From Cherax quadricarinatus (lineage: Eukaryota > Arthropoda > Malacostraca > Decapoda > Parastacidae): a stretch of DNA of 64,000 nucleotides. Numbering within the stretch: the first letter of the stretch is position 1; each line of letters starts with the position of its first letter. The notes beneath the pieces are model-generated. The model did not search any database. It had not been told where the DNA came from and saw only the letters and a program-made list of their open reading frames with translations. The translations under genes and the position numbers were made by a program. This document shows positions 1-9,059 of this stretch, piece after piece. The DNA lies in assembly GCF_038502225.1 (NCBI RefSeq), contig NC_091341.1:972133-1036132 (forward strand), in the 5' to 3' direction.

Positions 1-1
1 T

Positions 2-964
2 TTTTCCCTACCCCCCTGGGAAGTTCCAGCTGTTCGAGTCTGTTCTTTCTCTCTCCCTTGCTCGAAAGCTCAACTGTCTATGGTCGCTTCTTGCTCTCTT
101 TTTCTTGACCACTTTCACTCTCATTCTCATGCTATTGCTGTGTACACAGATGGCTCTAAGTCTTCTGATGGCGTAGGATTCGCAGCAGTGTTTCCGGACA
201 GTGTTGTACGAGGGCATTTACTATCTTCGGCTAGTATTTTTACTGCTGAATTGTATGCCATCCTTGCAGCACTTATCCGTATTGCATCTATGCCTGTGTC
301 ATCATTTGTGGTTGTCTCAGACTCCCTTAGTGCTTTACAGGCTATACAGAAATTTGATACACCTCACCCCTTAGTCCTCCGTATCCGACTTTGGCTACGC
401 CGCATCTTTACCAAGCATAAAGATATTGTTTTTTGTTGGGTCCCTGGTCATGTTGACGTACAGGGCAATGAACAGGCAGACACTGCTGCGCAGTCAGCAG
501 TACATGACCTACCAGTTTCATATAGAGGTATTCCATTTACGGACTATTTTGCTGCAATATCTTCCCACCTTCACACCCGTTGGCAACACCATTGGTCTAC
601 TATGCTCGGCAACAAACTTCAATCTATTAAACCAAGTATAGGTTACTGGCCGTCTTCTTATCACCAGTGTCGAGGTTGGGAGACTACTCTCTCCCGTCTT
701 CGCATTGGCCATACTCGTCTTACTTATGGATATCTCATGGAGAGGCGCCCTGCTCCTCTCTTTGAGAATTGCCAAGTTCCATTATCAGTCAGCCACATTC
801 TGTTGGACTGCCCACTTTATCAACGAGCACGCAGAATTTACCTCCGTCGTCGTCTTCACTCCACTGCTCTCTCTTTACCTTCCCTTCTCGCTGATGGACC
901 CACCTTTCATCCGGACTCTCTCATTGACTTTTTGACAACAACTGACTTACTTCACAAATTCTGA
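2..964 (+). CDS. LINE-A ORF2 C-terminal fragment: RNase H and zinc-knuckle region
   Basis: This open frame is the last 320 or so residues of the LINE-A ORF2 polyprotein and continues upstream of the window. RNase H removes RNA from the RNA-DNA hybrid made by the reverse transcriptase during target-primed integration. Visible RNase H motifs are VYTDGSKSSDG (first Asp), FTAELYAIL (Glu), VVVSDSLSALQ (Asp) and FCWVPGHVDVQGNEQADTA (His and last Asp), so the catalytic set looks complete. In the C-terminal region copies A1 and A2 have a C-x2-C-x7-H-x4-C knuckle. Here the first cysteine is phenylalanine (LFENCQ), a likely inactivating change. The frame is otherwise open to the TGA at 962-964. It is a retrotransposon fragment, not a host RNase H gene. 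Confidence 0.92.
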   Translation, partial: FSLPPWEVPAVRVCSFSLPCSKAQLSMVASCSLFLDHFHSHSHAIAVYTDGSKSSDGVGFAAVFPDSVVRGHLLSSASIFTAELYAILAALIRIASMPVSSFVVVSDSLSALQAIQKFDTPHPLVLRIRLWLRRIFTKHKDIVFCWVPGHVDVQGNEQADTAAQSAVHDLPVSYRGIPFTDYFAAISSHLHTRWQHHWSTMLGNKLQSIKPSIGYWPSSYHQCRGWETTLSRLRIGHTRLTYGYLMERRPAPLFENCQVPLSVSHILLDCPLYQRARRIYLRRRLHSTALSLPSLLADGPTFHPDSLIDFLTTTDLLHKF

Positions 965-1102
965 TACCTTCAGCCCTTTCTTCTTCAATCTCTTGCTACC
1001 CTCTACCCCTGTACTATCCCCTGCCCCACTGTTTTCTGTAACCTACTGATCATTCCTCCTCCCTTCTGCCATCCAATACCCTTGCTTCCTTCCCTACCCT
1101 GC

Positions 1103-1132
1103 AGCGCTGTATAGCCCTTGTGGCTTAGCGCT
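1103..1132 (+). promoter_or_regulatory. LINE-A 3'-terminal hairpin (copy A0)
   Basis: AGCGCT at both ends and TAGCC/GGCTTA inside can fold into a bulged hairpin just before the T-rich run and (TAA)n tail. The same block ends A1, A2, the 54-bp insertion at 24107 and all SINE-A copies. It is therefore the likely RNA site recognised by the LINE-A reverse transcriptase. The fold was drawn by eye. Confidence 0.6.
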
Positions 1133-1153
1133 TCTTTTTGATTATAATAATAA

Positions 1154-1529
1154 CTGAAATTCCAGGGAATTCTTCAGAGACTCTGGAGGCTAAATGGGGT
1201 TTAAGCCTCCCAAACCAGCAAAACCAGCGACTTGGCAGGACTTGGAAATTATATGGTAAAAGGGGATTATAAGAAGCCATAAACACCCACAGGTAAGTAT
1301 ACTGCACTTTATATGTTGAACTTCTGGCCAGTTAGGTTCCTCATATCTAGGCAGGGGTTGTGGGTGATCTAGCTGTACCAGGTGACCTCCAGACAAATTT
1401 GGCGAGTGGTGGTAACATATAAATATTTTCTCATATGATGTATAAATACGTACATGTATTCCCACCCCCAACCCTTCCTTCCATCAGTCTACCAAATTAT
1501 ACCGTCCACATAATTTTAATGTAAATATT
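1154..1529. other. No recognised feature
   Basis: About 375 bp between the A0 tail and the RTE-like fragment. I see no ORF with family motifs and no simple repeat. Confidence 0.5.
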
Positions 1530-1704
1530 ATTACGGATGAGCAAGGAGGTTTTAGAGTGGGTAGGGGATTTGTAGATCAAGTGTTTACATTAAAGCATAT
1601 ATGTGAGCAGTATTTAGATTAAGTTTTTATTGCATTTATGGATTTAGAAAAGGCATGTGATAGAGTAGATAGGGAAGCAATGTGGCAGATGTTGCAAGTA
1701 TATG
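1530..1704 (+). pseudogene. RTE-like LINE, left part of the interrupted reverse transcriptase
   Basis: Read in one frame this encodes EQGGFRVGRGFVDQVFTLKH and then, after an internal stop, FIAFMDLEKACDRVDREAMW. These are the conserved RT blocks that include the first catalytic Asp (in FMDLEKA). The reading breaks off at QVY where the LINE-A pair enters at 1705, and it resumes in register at 14941 with YGIGGKLLNAVKSFYEDG. The two halves are therefore one old element split by a later insertion. The 5' end near 1530 is truncated. The internal stop shows the target was already dead or has decayed since. RTE clade is inferred from the style of the RT motifs, not from a tree. Confidence 0.8.
1694..1704 (+). 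repeat. Left target-site duplication of the LINE-A pair
   Basis: GCAAGTATATG here is repeated exactly at 14941-14951, directly after the A2 tail. Both copies belong to the interrupted RTE-like reverse transcriptase. No second pair is seen at the A1/A2 junction, so one 11-bp duplication brackets about 13.2 kb. Confidence 0.88.
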
Positions 1705-1954
1705 CCTCTTCAAGGGGGGCTCCTTGGCGTGGTGAAGAGGCTCTTGGTCTGAGGAATTAGCCCTGTCGGTCTTCTTCCTCAGACCGAACCTAATTACCCC
1801 CCATTCTCCCCTCCCCTATCCCATCCTCTCCTCTTCAAGGGGGGCTCCTTGGCGTGGTGAAGAGGCTCTTGGTCTGAGGAATTAGACCTATCGGTCTTCT
1901 TCCTCAGACCGAACCTAATTACCCCCCAATCTCCCCTCCCCTATCCCATCCTCC
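1705..1954 (+). repeat. Two tandem 125-bp 5'-UTR monomers of LINE-A
   Basis: CCTCTTCAAGG starts at 1705 and again at 1830, and the following roughly 115 bp are nearly identical (a CCCTGTC/ACCTATC difference is visible). Tandem 5' monomers often carry internal promoters in LINEs. That role is inferred here. The monomer is also clearly related to the head of SINE-A, which shares TCAAGG, CTCCTTGG/TTCCTTGA, GGTGA, GGCTCTTG and GGAATT in the same order. Confidence 0.85.
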
Positions 1955-2564
1955 CCATCCTCCCCTTTTTCCTTTCCTCCTCCTCCTCCCCACTCCTCCC
2001 TTTTGCCCTTCCTCTTTTTGTCCTTTGGGATTTCTCCCACAGGCGCGCTAGTTCCTAGGTAGGAGAAAGGACACCGGGGTCCATCCCATTCCGTTGAGGT
2101 TTCTTGGCGGTGGCGTAGTTTGCCGTGGAATCTGGATTGCCTAGGGATGTCCCGATCCCTCTCCGGTATCCCGGAGTAGCTTTGGGTGTCTTTTGGGCGA
2201 CGGGTGTAGCTCTGGAAGCCACCTTTCGGATTCCGGGGGTGGTGGCTGAAGGAGGTATGCTTTGTGGCGGATATCCGGCCGCCCTCTCTTTTGTCCACCG
2301 AGGTAGCTCGGCAGATGTGAGGTTGCTATCCCAGATTGCTGGTTTACTGGCATGAAGGGTAGGGTATGGCACGGGTTCCATGCTGCATCTGCGCTACTAG
2401 CGGTGTCGAGTCCTCTTGGGCGCGGAGGGAGATTTCTGGCCCTTTCATCCCTCCTAGGAACTATCCCTCCCCGGTCCCCCCTTTTTTTTTCTTTTTTTTA
2501 TTTTTATTTTCTTTTCTTCTTTCTTTTTTTTTCTTAAAAACAAAAAGAAAGAAGTAACCTAACC
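1955..2564 (+). promoter_or_regulatory. LINE-A1 5' UTR downstream of the monomers
   Basis: A polypyrimidine stretch, a GC-richer block conserved almost base for base in A2 (8520-8960), and then a T-rich tract lead to the ORF1 start. The short open frames in the GC-rich block on both strands are not supported as genes. The start context is AACCATGGC, a good Kozak match, at 2565. Confidence 0.6.
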
Positions 2565-4496
2565 ATGGCAGCCCTAGTCCATGAACCTGGTACCCCCGGG
2601 CCCCTTCTTGATACCGCACCCCGTTCTGACCCCGCCTCGTCTTTGGACCACTCTTCAGACATTCCTCATGCCTCTGTACCTATTGCCGGTGCTGTTTCCT
2701 CACCCGCTTCAGGTACTGAGGCCTCGACTGACTCCTTCGATTTATCAGACCTTCGCTCTCCTCTGACTATGCTTCCGGCCTCTCCCTCTACGGTGCGGCA
2801 ATTTTCAAATCGCCGACCCGTTCCACGTCGGACCAACTCTGGTCCCACGCCTAAACGTCAACGACAATTACCTGCTGATGATACTTCTCCACCTTCACCT
2901 TCTCGTTCTTCTCAGAAACGATCGACACGTCCTTCACTACCTTTCCACGCTCAGTTTCAGACTGAACAGTGGACTAAATTCTTCACTTTACGACCAACTT
3001 CCTCTACTGCCTATCTTTCTGACCATAGTATTGGCAAGGCACTCCTACGCCATGTTGGTAAAGATATTTCTTTTCATGCTCTTAAGAGCGGTACGCGCAT
3101 CATTACCGTACAGAATGCTACCCAGGCTCGTGAGCTCTCTCGTCTTACCCATATAGATACTGTTCCTGTCACCCTTGAAAAACATCATTCCCTCAATTCT
3201 TGTAGTGGTACCGTTATTCTGCCCCATACCATAGTTCAACAAAATTTCCAGACATGTGGCACCGACATTCTAGAACAGCTGGAACTCCAAGATCTCCCAA
3301 TCCTCAAGGTAGACACTTACGTTCTTCCTGCCCGTGGGCGGAGACGATACCCTAGCAATGTGGCTCGTTTAACTTTTGACAGCCGAGAACTCCCATCCTC
3401 CGTTTATATAGCAGGACATCGGTTACAAGTTCGAAAGGTGATCCCTACACCACAACAGTGTAGAAATTGCTGGCGATTTGGCCATCCAGCGAAATATTGC
3501 AGATCTATCGCCGAATGCCCAGTCTGTGGTGCCGATGACCATTCTAATACGTCTTGCAATCGATCTCCCTCTTGCCTTAACTGTCATGAGGCTCACCCTT
3601 CGTACTCTCGCCGTTGTCAGGTCTATTTAAACGAGCGGGAAATCCGTTACCTCAAAGAGACAGAAGGTCTCCCTTATGCCATGGCAGTTTCTCATCTCTG
3701 CCTCCAAGGGAGACTCCCACGTGTTTCTTATTCCCGTGTTTCAAAACGTCCCCCCACTTCTGGTATCCCATCTTCTACACCCACCTCTGTGGTTACCTCT
3801 CCCATAATCACTCCTGTATCTAATCCTTTTGCTGTCCTCGGCTCAGACGTCCCTACTTCAACGCCTCAGTCTAATCTCGCTTCTTCGAGTTCTCTCTTAC
3901 AAGCCTCAGTATCGACGAGACCTCGTACGACACCTCTTCCCAATCGTCCCTCTACTTCTCAAAAGTCAAAAAAAGGTCCGGTAACACCTCCTACCCATCT
4001 TCCACCTCCTCATTTTACCCTCCCTGTCTCTGTCCCTAGTTCTTCCCCTCTCACTGGCTCAGTTACAAGTGCAGAGGTTCACCCTCCTCCTCGTAATGTA
4101 CCTTCCTCCCCTGTTCCCTCCCAAGTTTCTTCCTCTTCTGCCACCTCCCAGGTTCCTGTCTCTTCTGTCCCCTGCCACGCTTCTCCAGTTCCCTCCACCC
4201 TTTCGCCCCCCCCTACCTTGGTACAGTCCAATACAGTTCCAATCTTTACTCATCCTCCCCCTACCATTCCCAATATTGTCTCCCATACGACATCTCTGAA
4301 TTCCGAAACACTTGAAGCAATCTCTGAATATATTGCAGAGACCAAACCATCAATGGACACTGATCCACCTTCCGCTCTTCCTCTCTCCTCTGCTCCATCT
4401 GCGCAACTCCTTTCTTCACAGCGCACCGTTCCTTCGCTGCTTGAACATTTTCCACTGCCTCCGCATGTGGACTTTTCTAACCCTTCTAGTCCGTAG
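2565..4496 (+). CDS. LINE-A1 ORF1: gag-like RNA-binding protein with CCHC zinc knuckles
   Basis: A 643-residue ORF1 protein that should coat the element's RNA and form the ribonucleoprotein used for retrotransposition. The N-terminal 130 residues are Ser/Pro/Thr-rich and probably disordered. Residues about 135-290 form a folded region with no motif I can name securely, in the place where related proteins have an RRM-like fold. Residues about 295-355 hold three zinc knuckles: CRNCWRFGHPAKYC, CPVCGADDHSNTSC and CLNCHEAHPSYSRRC. The C-terminal 240 residues are again Pro/Ser-rich. The ATG at 2565 has a strong context and A2 begins with the same codons. No frameshift or internal stop is present. 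The TAG lies 44 bp before the ORF2 ATG. Confidence 0.92.
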   Translation: MAALVHEPGTPGPLLDTAPRSDPASSLDHSSDIPHASVPIAGAVSSPASGTEASTDSFDLSDLRSPLTMLPASPSTVRQFSNRRPVPRRTNSGPTPKRQRQLPADDTSPPSPSRSSQKRSTRPSLPFHAQFQTEQWTKFFTLRPTSSTAYLSDHSIGKALLRHVGKDISFHALKSGTRIITVQNATQARELSRLTHIDTVPVTLEKHHSLNSCSGTVILPHTIVQQNFQTCGTDILEQLELQDLPILKVDTYVLPARGRRRYPSNVARLTFDSRELPSSVYIAGHRLQVRKVIPTPQQCRNCWRFGHPAKYCRSIAECPVCGADDHSNTSCNRSPSCLNCHEAHPSYSRRCQVYLNEREIRYLKETEGLPYAMAVSHLCLQGRLPRVSYSRVSKRPPTSGIPSSTPTSVVTSPIITPVSNPFAVLGSDVPTSTPQSNLASSSSLLQASVSTRPRTTPLPNRPSTSQKSKKGPVTPPTHLPPPHFTLPVSVPSSSPLTGSVTSAEVHPPPRNVPSSPVPSQVSSSSATSQVPVSSVPCHASPVPSTLSPPPTLVQSNTVPIFTHPPPTIPNIVSHTTSLNSETLEAISEYIAETKPSMDTDPPSALPLSSAPSAQLLSSQRTVPSLLEHFPLPPHVDFSNPSSP

Positions 4497-4540
4497 GAAC
4501 CCTTACCTGCGGATTTCAAGTATCTTTATCATTGCCAATC

Positions 4541-7500
4541 ATGGCCTTTTTACAGTGGAATATACGCGGCCTCAGGGGTAATCGGGGTGAGCTTCAGATG
4601 TTACTCTCCCAGTTTGCCCCTGTTGGTGTTTGCTTACAGGAACCAAAATTACACTCTGCTGTTATTTCTCACATCTCAGGCTATAATTTATTGTATTCTT
4701 CAGATCCTTTTCCTGATGGGACCTTTAATGAAAGTGCCCTTCTTCTCCGCACTGATATTCCGTACCATCAGCTATTTGTTCATACTTCGCTGCATTACAC
4801 AGCAGCCCGTATCCACTTACATAGGTGGTATACGCTCTGTTCTTTATATCTCTCTCCTTCTCGGGCATTATCTATTCCGGATTTTGCCTTCCTTGTTTCG
4901 TCATTACCGCCACCGATTCTGTTACTTGGTGATTTTAATGCCCACCATTTCCTCTGGGGAGGGTCTCACTGTGATTCCCGTGGAATTCAGTTAGAGGCTT
5001 TTCTTGCCACCCACCCCCTCCATGTTTTAAATACAGGTACTCACACCCATTTTGATCCTCGGACTCATACTCTCTCTTGCATCGATCTCTCAGTTTGCTC
5101 TTCCTCCGCCGCATTAGACTTTACTTGGTCTGTTCTCCCGGACTTACATGACAGTGATCATTTCCCAATCATTCTTACTTCCCCTTCATATTCGCCACCT
5201 CTTCGCACCCCACGCTGGCAATTTAATCGGGCAAATTGGAACCTTTACTCACACCTGACTGTTTTTAAAGAGGTTCCTTCTTCGTCCTCCATCGATGAGC
5301 TTTTACACCTCTTCTCGTCCTCCGTTTTCACCGCAGCTTCTCATTCTATACCCCAAACTTCGGGCAGGCATTCTCAGAAATGCGTGCCTTGGTGGTCTCC
5401 TGCTTGTGCTCGTGCAGTACGTTTGAAACGCGCTGCATGGGGCAGGTACCGGTACAATAGAACCACAGAGCGACTCCTTGATTTTAAACAGAAGCGTGCG
5501 ATCGCTCGCCGTGTCATCCGTGACGCTAAACGCACTTGCTGGCGAGATTATGTCTCCACCATCACCTCTGCTTCCTCTATGAGTGCAGTCTGGAAAAAAG
5601 TACGAAAACTGAGTGGTAAATATTCTCCTGACCCGGCTCCTGTTCTGCGGGTTGCCGGTGTTGATATAGCAAACCCACTAGATGTTGCCAATGAAATTGG
5701 CAATCATCTGGTCCGTATTTCTCAGGGACTCCATCTATGCCCCTCATTTCTTTCCTCAAAGTCTGCCAGAGAGTTAGCACCCTTGGACTTTTCTTCTCTC
5801 AGAGAAGAACAGTATAATGTGCCTTTTACACTTCAAGAACTGGAGGCAACACTCTCAGCTTGTCGATCATCGGCAGCTGGGCCCGACGACATTCATATTC
5901 GTATGCTACAACATTTACATCAGTCAGCCCTTGCAGTCCTATTACACCTTTACAATCTTATTTGGTCACAAGGAGTTCTTCCACAGCTGTGGAAATCCGC
6001 CATTGTTCTCCCTTTCCGCAAACCAGGCACTACGGGACATGAAACCTCCCACTATCGTCCCATTGCTCTTACCAGTGCAGTTTGCAAAGTAATGGAACGT
6101 CTAGTAAATAGACGTTTAGTGTGGTATTTAGAGACACACAACAGTCTCTCCACTCGTCAATATGGCTTTCGTAAGGGACGTTCTACCATAGACCCCTTAC
6201 TGCGCTTGGATACGTATGTTCGTAATGCCTTTGCGAATAACCACTCAGTTATTGCCATATTTTTTGACCTTGAGAAGGCATATGACACAACTTGGAGGTA
6301 TAATATTTTAGCCCAAGCCCACTCCTTAGGCCTTCGAGGCAATCTACCATCCTTCCTTAAGAACTTTTTAACTGACAGGCATTTCCGTGTTCGGGTTAAT
6401 AATGTGCTCTCCCCGGACTTTGTCCAAGCTGAAGGTGTCCCCCAGGGATGTGTTCTGAGCACAACACTTTTTCTCCTTGCTATTAATGATTTGGCCTCTA
6501 GTCTTCCATCAAATATTTGGTCATCACTCTATGTTGATGACTTTGCTATTGCCTGTGCAGGCGCTGACTGTCACCTCCTTACAGTTTCTCTCCAGCATGC
6601 AGTCGACCGTGTTTCCAATTGGGCCACCACACATGGGTTTAAATTTTCCAGCACTAAAACCCACCAAATCACTTTCACTAGACGCTCTGTCATCTCTGAT
6701 CATCCTTTGTACCTCTATGGCTCACGTATCCCTGAACGTGATACAGTCAAGTTTCTGGGCCTCCTCTTTGATCGTAGGTTATCCTGGAAACCTCACATTA
6801 CCTCTCTGAAGGCAACTTGTCACAGCCGGCTGAACCTTCTTAAAACCCTTGCTCATCTTTCGTGGGGAGCTGATCGTCGAACCCTCCTTCACCTACATTC
6901 CACCCTTATTTTATCGAAACTTGATTATGGTGACCAGATCTATTCAGCGGCATCTCCTGCTACTCTCTCTAGCCTTAACCCCATTCATCACCAAGGATTA
7001 CGTTTATGCCTTGGTGCTTTTCGCTCTTCCCCTGTCGAAAGCCTCTATGCAGAAGCGAACGTTCCATCCTTATCCGATCGCCGTGATGCCCATTGCCTGC
7101 GCTACTATGTACGCTCTCATGATCTCCGCAATCCTTCCATTTATAGAATGGTCACTGATATTAGTAGACATTCTTTATTTGTTCGCCGCCCCTGCTTACT
7201 CCGTCCCTTCTCTCTTCGCCTTCATTCGCTCTTGTCTTCTCTTCAACTACCACCTTTCTATGTACATGTAGCATCTCACTTTTCCCTACCCCCCTGGGAG
7301 GTCCCAGCTGTTCGAGTCTGTTCTTTCTCCCTCCCTTGCTCGAAAGCCCAACTGTCTACGGTCGCTTCCCGCTCTCTTTTTCTTGACCACTTTCACTCTC
7401 ATTCTCATGCCATTGCTGTGTACACAGATGGCTCTAAGTCTTCTGACGGCGTAGGATTCGCAGCAGTGTTTCCGGACAGCGTCGTACAAGGGCATTTACT

Positions 7501-8242
7501 ATCTTCAGCTAGTATTTTTACTGCTGAATTATATGCCATCCTTACAGCACTTATCCGTATTGCATCTATGCCTGTGTCATCATTTGTGGTTGTCTCAGAC
7601 TCCCTTAGTGCTTTACAGGCTATACAAAAATTTGATACACCTCACCCCTTAGTCCTCCGTATCCAACTTTGGCTACGCCGCATCTTTACTAAGCATAAAG
7701 ATATTGTTTTTTGTTGGGTCCCTGGTCATGTTGACGTACAGGGCAATGAACAGGCAGACACTGCTGCGCGGTCAGCAGTACATGACCTACCAGTTTCTTA
7801 CAGAGGTATTCCATGTACGGACTATTTTGCTGTAATATCTTCCCACCTTCACACCCGTTGGCAACAACGTTGGTCTACTATGCTCGGCAACAAACTTCAG
7901 TCTATTAAACCGAGTATAGGTTACTGGCCGTCTTCTTATCACCAGTGTCGAGGTTGGGAGACTACTCTCTCCCGTCTTCGCATTGGCCATACTCGTCTTA
8001 CTCATGGATATCTCATGGAGAGGCGTCTTGCTCCTCTCTGTGAGAATTGCCAAGCTCCATTATCAGTCAGCCACATTCTGTTGGACTGCCCACTTTATCA
8101 ACGAGCACGCAGAATTTACCTCTGTCGTCGTCTTCGCCCCGCTGCTCTCTCTTTACCTTCCCTTCTCGCTGATGGACCCACCTTTCATCCGGACTCTCTT
8201 ATTGACTTTTTGACAACGACTGACTTACTTCACAAATTCTGA
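4541..8242 (+). CDS. LINE-A1 ORF2: endonuclease, reverse transcriptase and RNase H
   Basis: A 1233-residue polyprotein that nicks the target, copies the RNA and degrades it. I place the start at the ATG of MAFLQWNIRG (4541), matching A2. The APE-type endonuclease (about 1-220) shows WNIRG, CLQEPKL, LLLGDFNAHH and DSDHFPIIL. The reverse transcriptase (about 430-740) shows GPDDIHIRML, YRPIALTSAVCK, QYGFRKGRS, FFDLEKAYDTTW (first Asp), GVPQGCVLS and the catalytic YVDD. RNase H (about 960-1090) shows YTDGSKSS, FTAELYAIL, VVSDSLSAL and GNEQADTAA. The C-terminal knuckle CENCQAPLSVSHILLDC is complete. No disabling change is visible, so the protein may be functional. It is translated after ORF1, probably by reinitiation across the 44-bp gap (inferred). 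Confidence 0.94.
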   Translation: MAFLQWNIRGLRGNRGELQMLLSQFAPVGVCLQEPKLHSAVISHISGYNLLYSSDPFPDGTFNESALLLRTDIPYHQLFVHTSLHYTAARIHLHRWYTLCSLYLSPSRALSIPDFAFLVSSLPPPILLLGDFNAHHFLWGGSHCDSRGIQLEAFLATHPLHVLNTGTHTHFDPRTHTLSCIDLSVCSSSAALDFTWSVLPDLHDSDHFPIILTSPSYSPPLRTPRWQFNRANWNLYSHLTVFKEVPSSSSIDELLHLFSSSVFTAASHSIPQTSGRHSQKCVPWWSPACARAVRLKRAAWGRYRYNRTTERLLDFKQKRAIARRVIRDAKRTCWRDYVSTITSASSMSAVWKKVRKLSGKYSPDPAPVLRVAGVDIANPLDVANEIGNHLVRISQGLHLCPSFLSSKSARELAPLDFSSLREEQYNVPFTLQELEATLSACRSSAAGPDDIHIRMLQHLHQSALAVLLHLYNLIWSQGVLPQLWKSAIVLPFRKPGTTGHETSHYRPIALTSAVCKVMERLVNRRLVWYLETHNSLSTRQYGFRKGRSTIDPLLRLDTYVRNAFANNHSVIAIFFDLEKAYDTTWRYNILAQAHSLGLRGNLPSFLKNFLTDRHFRVRVNNVLSPDFVQAEGVPQGCVLSTTLFLLAINDLASSLPSNIWSSLYVDDFAIACAGADCHLLTVSLQHAVDRVSNWATTHGFKFSSTKTHQITFTRRSVISDHPLYLYGSRIPERDTVKFLGLLFDRRLSWKPHITSLKATCHSRLNLLKTLAHLSWGADRRTLLHLHSTLILSKLDYGDQIYSAASPATLSSLNPIHHQGLRLCLGAFRSSPVESLYAEANVPSLSDRRDAHCLRYYVRSHDLRNPSIYRMVTDISRHSLFVRRPCLLRPFSLRLHSLLSSLQLPPFYVHVASHFSLPPWEVPAVRVCSFSLPCSKAQLSTVASRSLFLDHFHSHSHAIAVYTDGSKSSDGVGFAAVFPDSVVQGHLLSSASIFTAELYAILTALIRIASMPVSSFVVVSDSLSALQAIQKFDTPHPLVLRIQLWLRRIFTKHKDIVFCWVPGHVDVQGNEQADTAARSAVHDLPVSYRGIPCTDYFAVISSHLHTRWQQRWSTMLGNKLQSIKPSIGYWPSSYHQCRGWETTLSRLRIGHTRLTHGYLMERRLAPLCENCQAPLSVSHILLDCPLYQRARRIYLCRRLRPAALSLPSLLADGPTFHPDSLIDFLTTTDLLHKF

Positions 8243-8435
8243 TACTTTCAGCCCTTTCTACTTGTATCTCTTGCTACCCTCTACCCCCGTACTATCCCCT
8301 GCCCCGCTGTTTTCTGTAACCTGCTGATCATCCCCCCTCCCTCCTGCCATCCAATTCCCTTGCTTCCTTCCCTACCCTGCAGCGCTGTATAGCCCTTGTG
8401 GCTTAGCGCTTCTTTTTGATTATAATAATAATAAT
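8243..8435 (+). promoter_or_regulatory. LINE-A1 3' UTR with terminal hairpin and (ATA)n tail
   Basis: About 190 bp of C/T-rich UTR lead to the conserved terminal block at 8381-8410 (AGCGCTGTATAGCC, loop, GGCTTAGCGCT), then CTTCTTTTTGATTATAATAA. The tail runs straight into ATCCCATCCTCCCC, the 5' UTR of A2. The exact junction is ambiguous by a few bases because both sides contain AT. Confidence 0.75.
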
Positions 8436-9059
8436 ATCCCATCCTCCCCATCCTCCCCTTTTTCCATTCCTCCTCCTCCTCCTCACCCCTCCCTTTTGCC
8501 CTTCCTCTTTTTAGCCTTCGTGATTTCTCCCACAGGCGCGCTAGTTCCTAGGTAGGGGAAAGGACACCGGGGTCGATCCCATTCCGTTGAGGTTTCTTGG
8601 CGGTGGCGTAGTTTGCCGTGGAATCTGGATTGCCTAGGGATGTCCCGATCCCTCTCCGGTATCCCGGAGTAGCTTTGGGTGTCTTTTGGGCGACGGGTGT
8701 ATCTCTGGAAGCCACCTTTCGGATTCCGGGGGTGGTGGCTGAAGGAGGTATGCTTTGTGGCGGATATCCGGCCGCCCTCTCTTTTGTCCACCGAGGTAGC
8801 TCGGCAGATGTGAGGTTGCTATCCCGGATTGCTGGTTTACTGGCATGAAGGGTAGGGTATGGCACGGGTTCCATGCTGCATCTGCGCTACTAGCGGTGTC
8901 GAGTCCTCTTGGGCGCGGAGGGAGATTTCCGGCCCTTTCATTCCTCCTGGGAACTATTCCTCCCCGCTCCCCCCTTTTTTTATTCTTTTTTTTGTTTTTA
9001 TTTTCTTTTCTTCTTTCTTTTTTTTTCTTAAAAACAAAAAGCAAAGGAGTAACCTAACC
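8436..9059 (+). promoter_or_regulatory. LINE-A2 5' UTR (monomers missing)
   Basis: It aligns base for base with 1943-2564 of A1 apart from scattered changes, including the T-rich tract before the start codon. If the promoter lies in the monomers, this copy has none of its own and would depend on read-through from A1. That is inference. Confidence 0.6.

Larger units (their letters stand above)
1..1153 (+). mobile_element. LINE-A copy A0, 3' part (cut by window edge)
   Basis: The window opens inside ORF2 of an I-superfamily LINE. It runs through the RNase H domain and the C-terminal knuckle region to a stop at 962-964, then a 3' UTR of about 190 bp ending in ATTATAATAATAA. By eye the sequence is closest to copy A1 (1705-8435) and clearly more distant from A2, including in the 3' UTR, so A0 and A1 look like one subfamily. 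The 5' limit lies outside the window. Confidence 0.93.
1705..8435 (+). mobile_element. LINE-A copy A1, full-length I-superfamily retrotransposon
   Basis: The order is two 125-bp 5' monomers (1705-1954), the rest of the 5' UTR to 2564, ORF1 (2565-4496), a 44-bp gap, ORF2 (4541-8242), and a 3' UTR with terminal hairpin and (ATA)n tail to about 8435. Both ORFs are open and have exactly the same lengths as in A2. The left edge abuts the target-site duplication. The right edge abuts A2 with no host sequence between. RNase H plus a TAA-type tail favour the I superfamily (I/Nimb-like). The exact clade needs a phylogeny. Confidence 0.93.

Noticed and set aside
1915..2381. Open frames on both strands of the LINE-A 5' UTR (repeated at 8483-8874)
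   Set aside because: They are conserved between A1 and A2 only because the whole UTR is. Opposed frames of similar length in GC-rich sequence have no protein motif.
2666..4519. Minus-strand and alternative-frame ORFs inside LINE-A ORF1 and ORF2
   Set aside because: They are shadows of the real coding frames, with no independent support.
4532..4540. An ORF2 start upstream of 4541 in A1 (codon TTG at 4532)
   Set aside because: TTG is an unlikely start here. The ATG at 4541 matches the A2 start and gives the same 1233-residue length.
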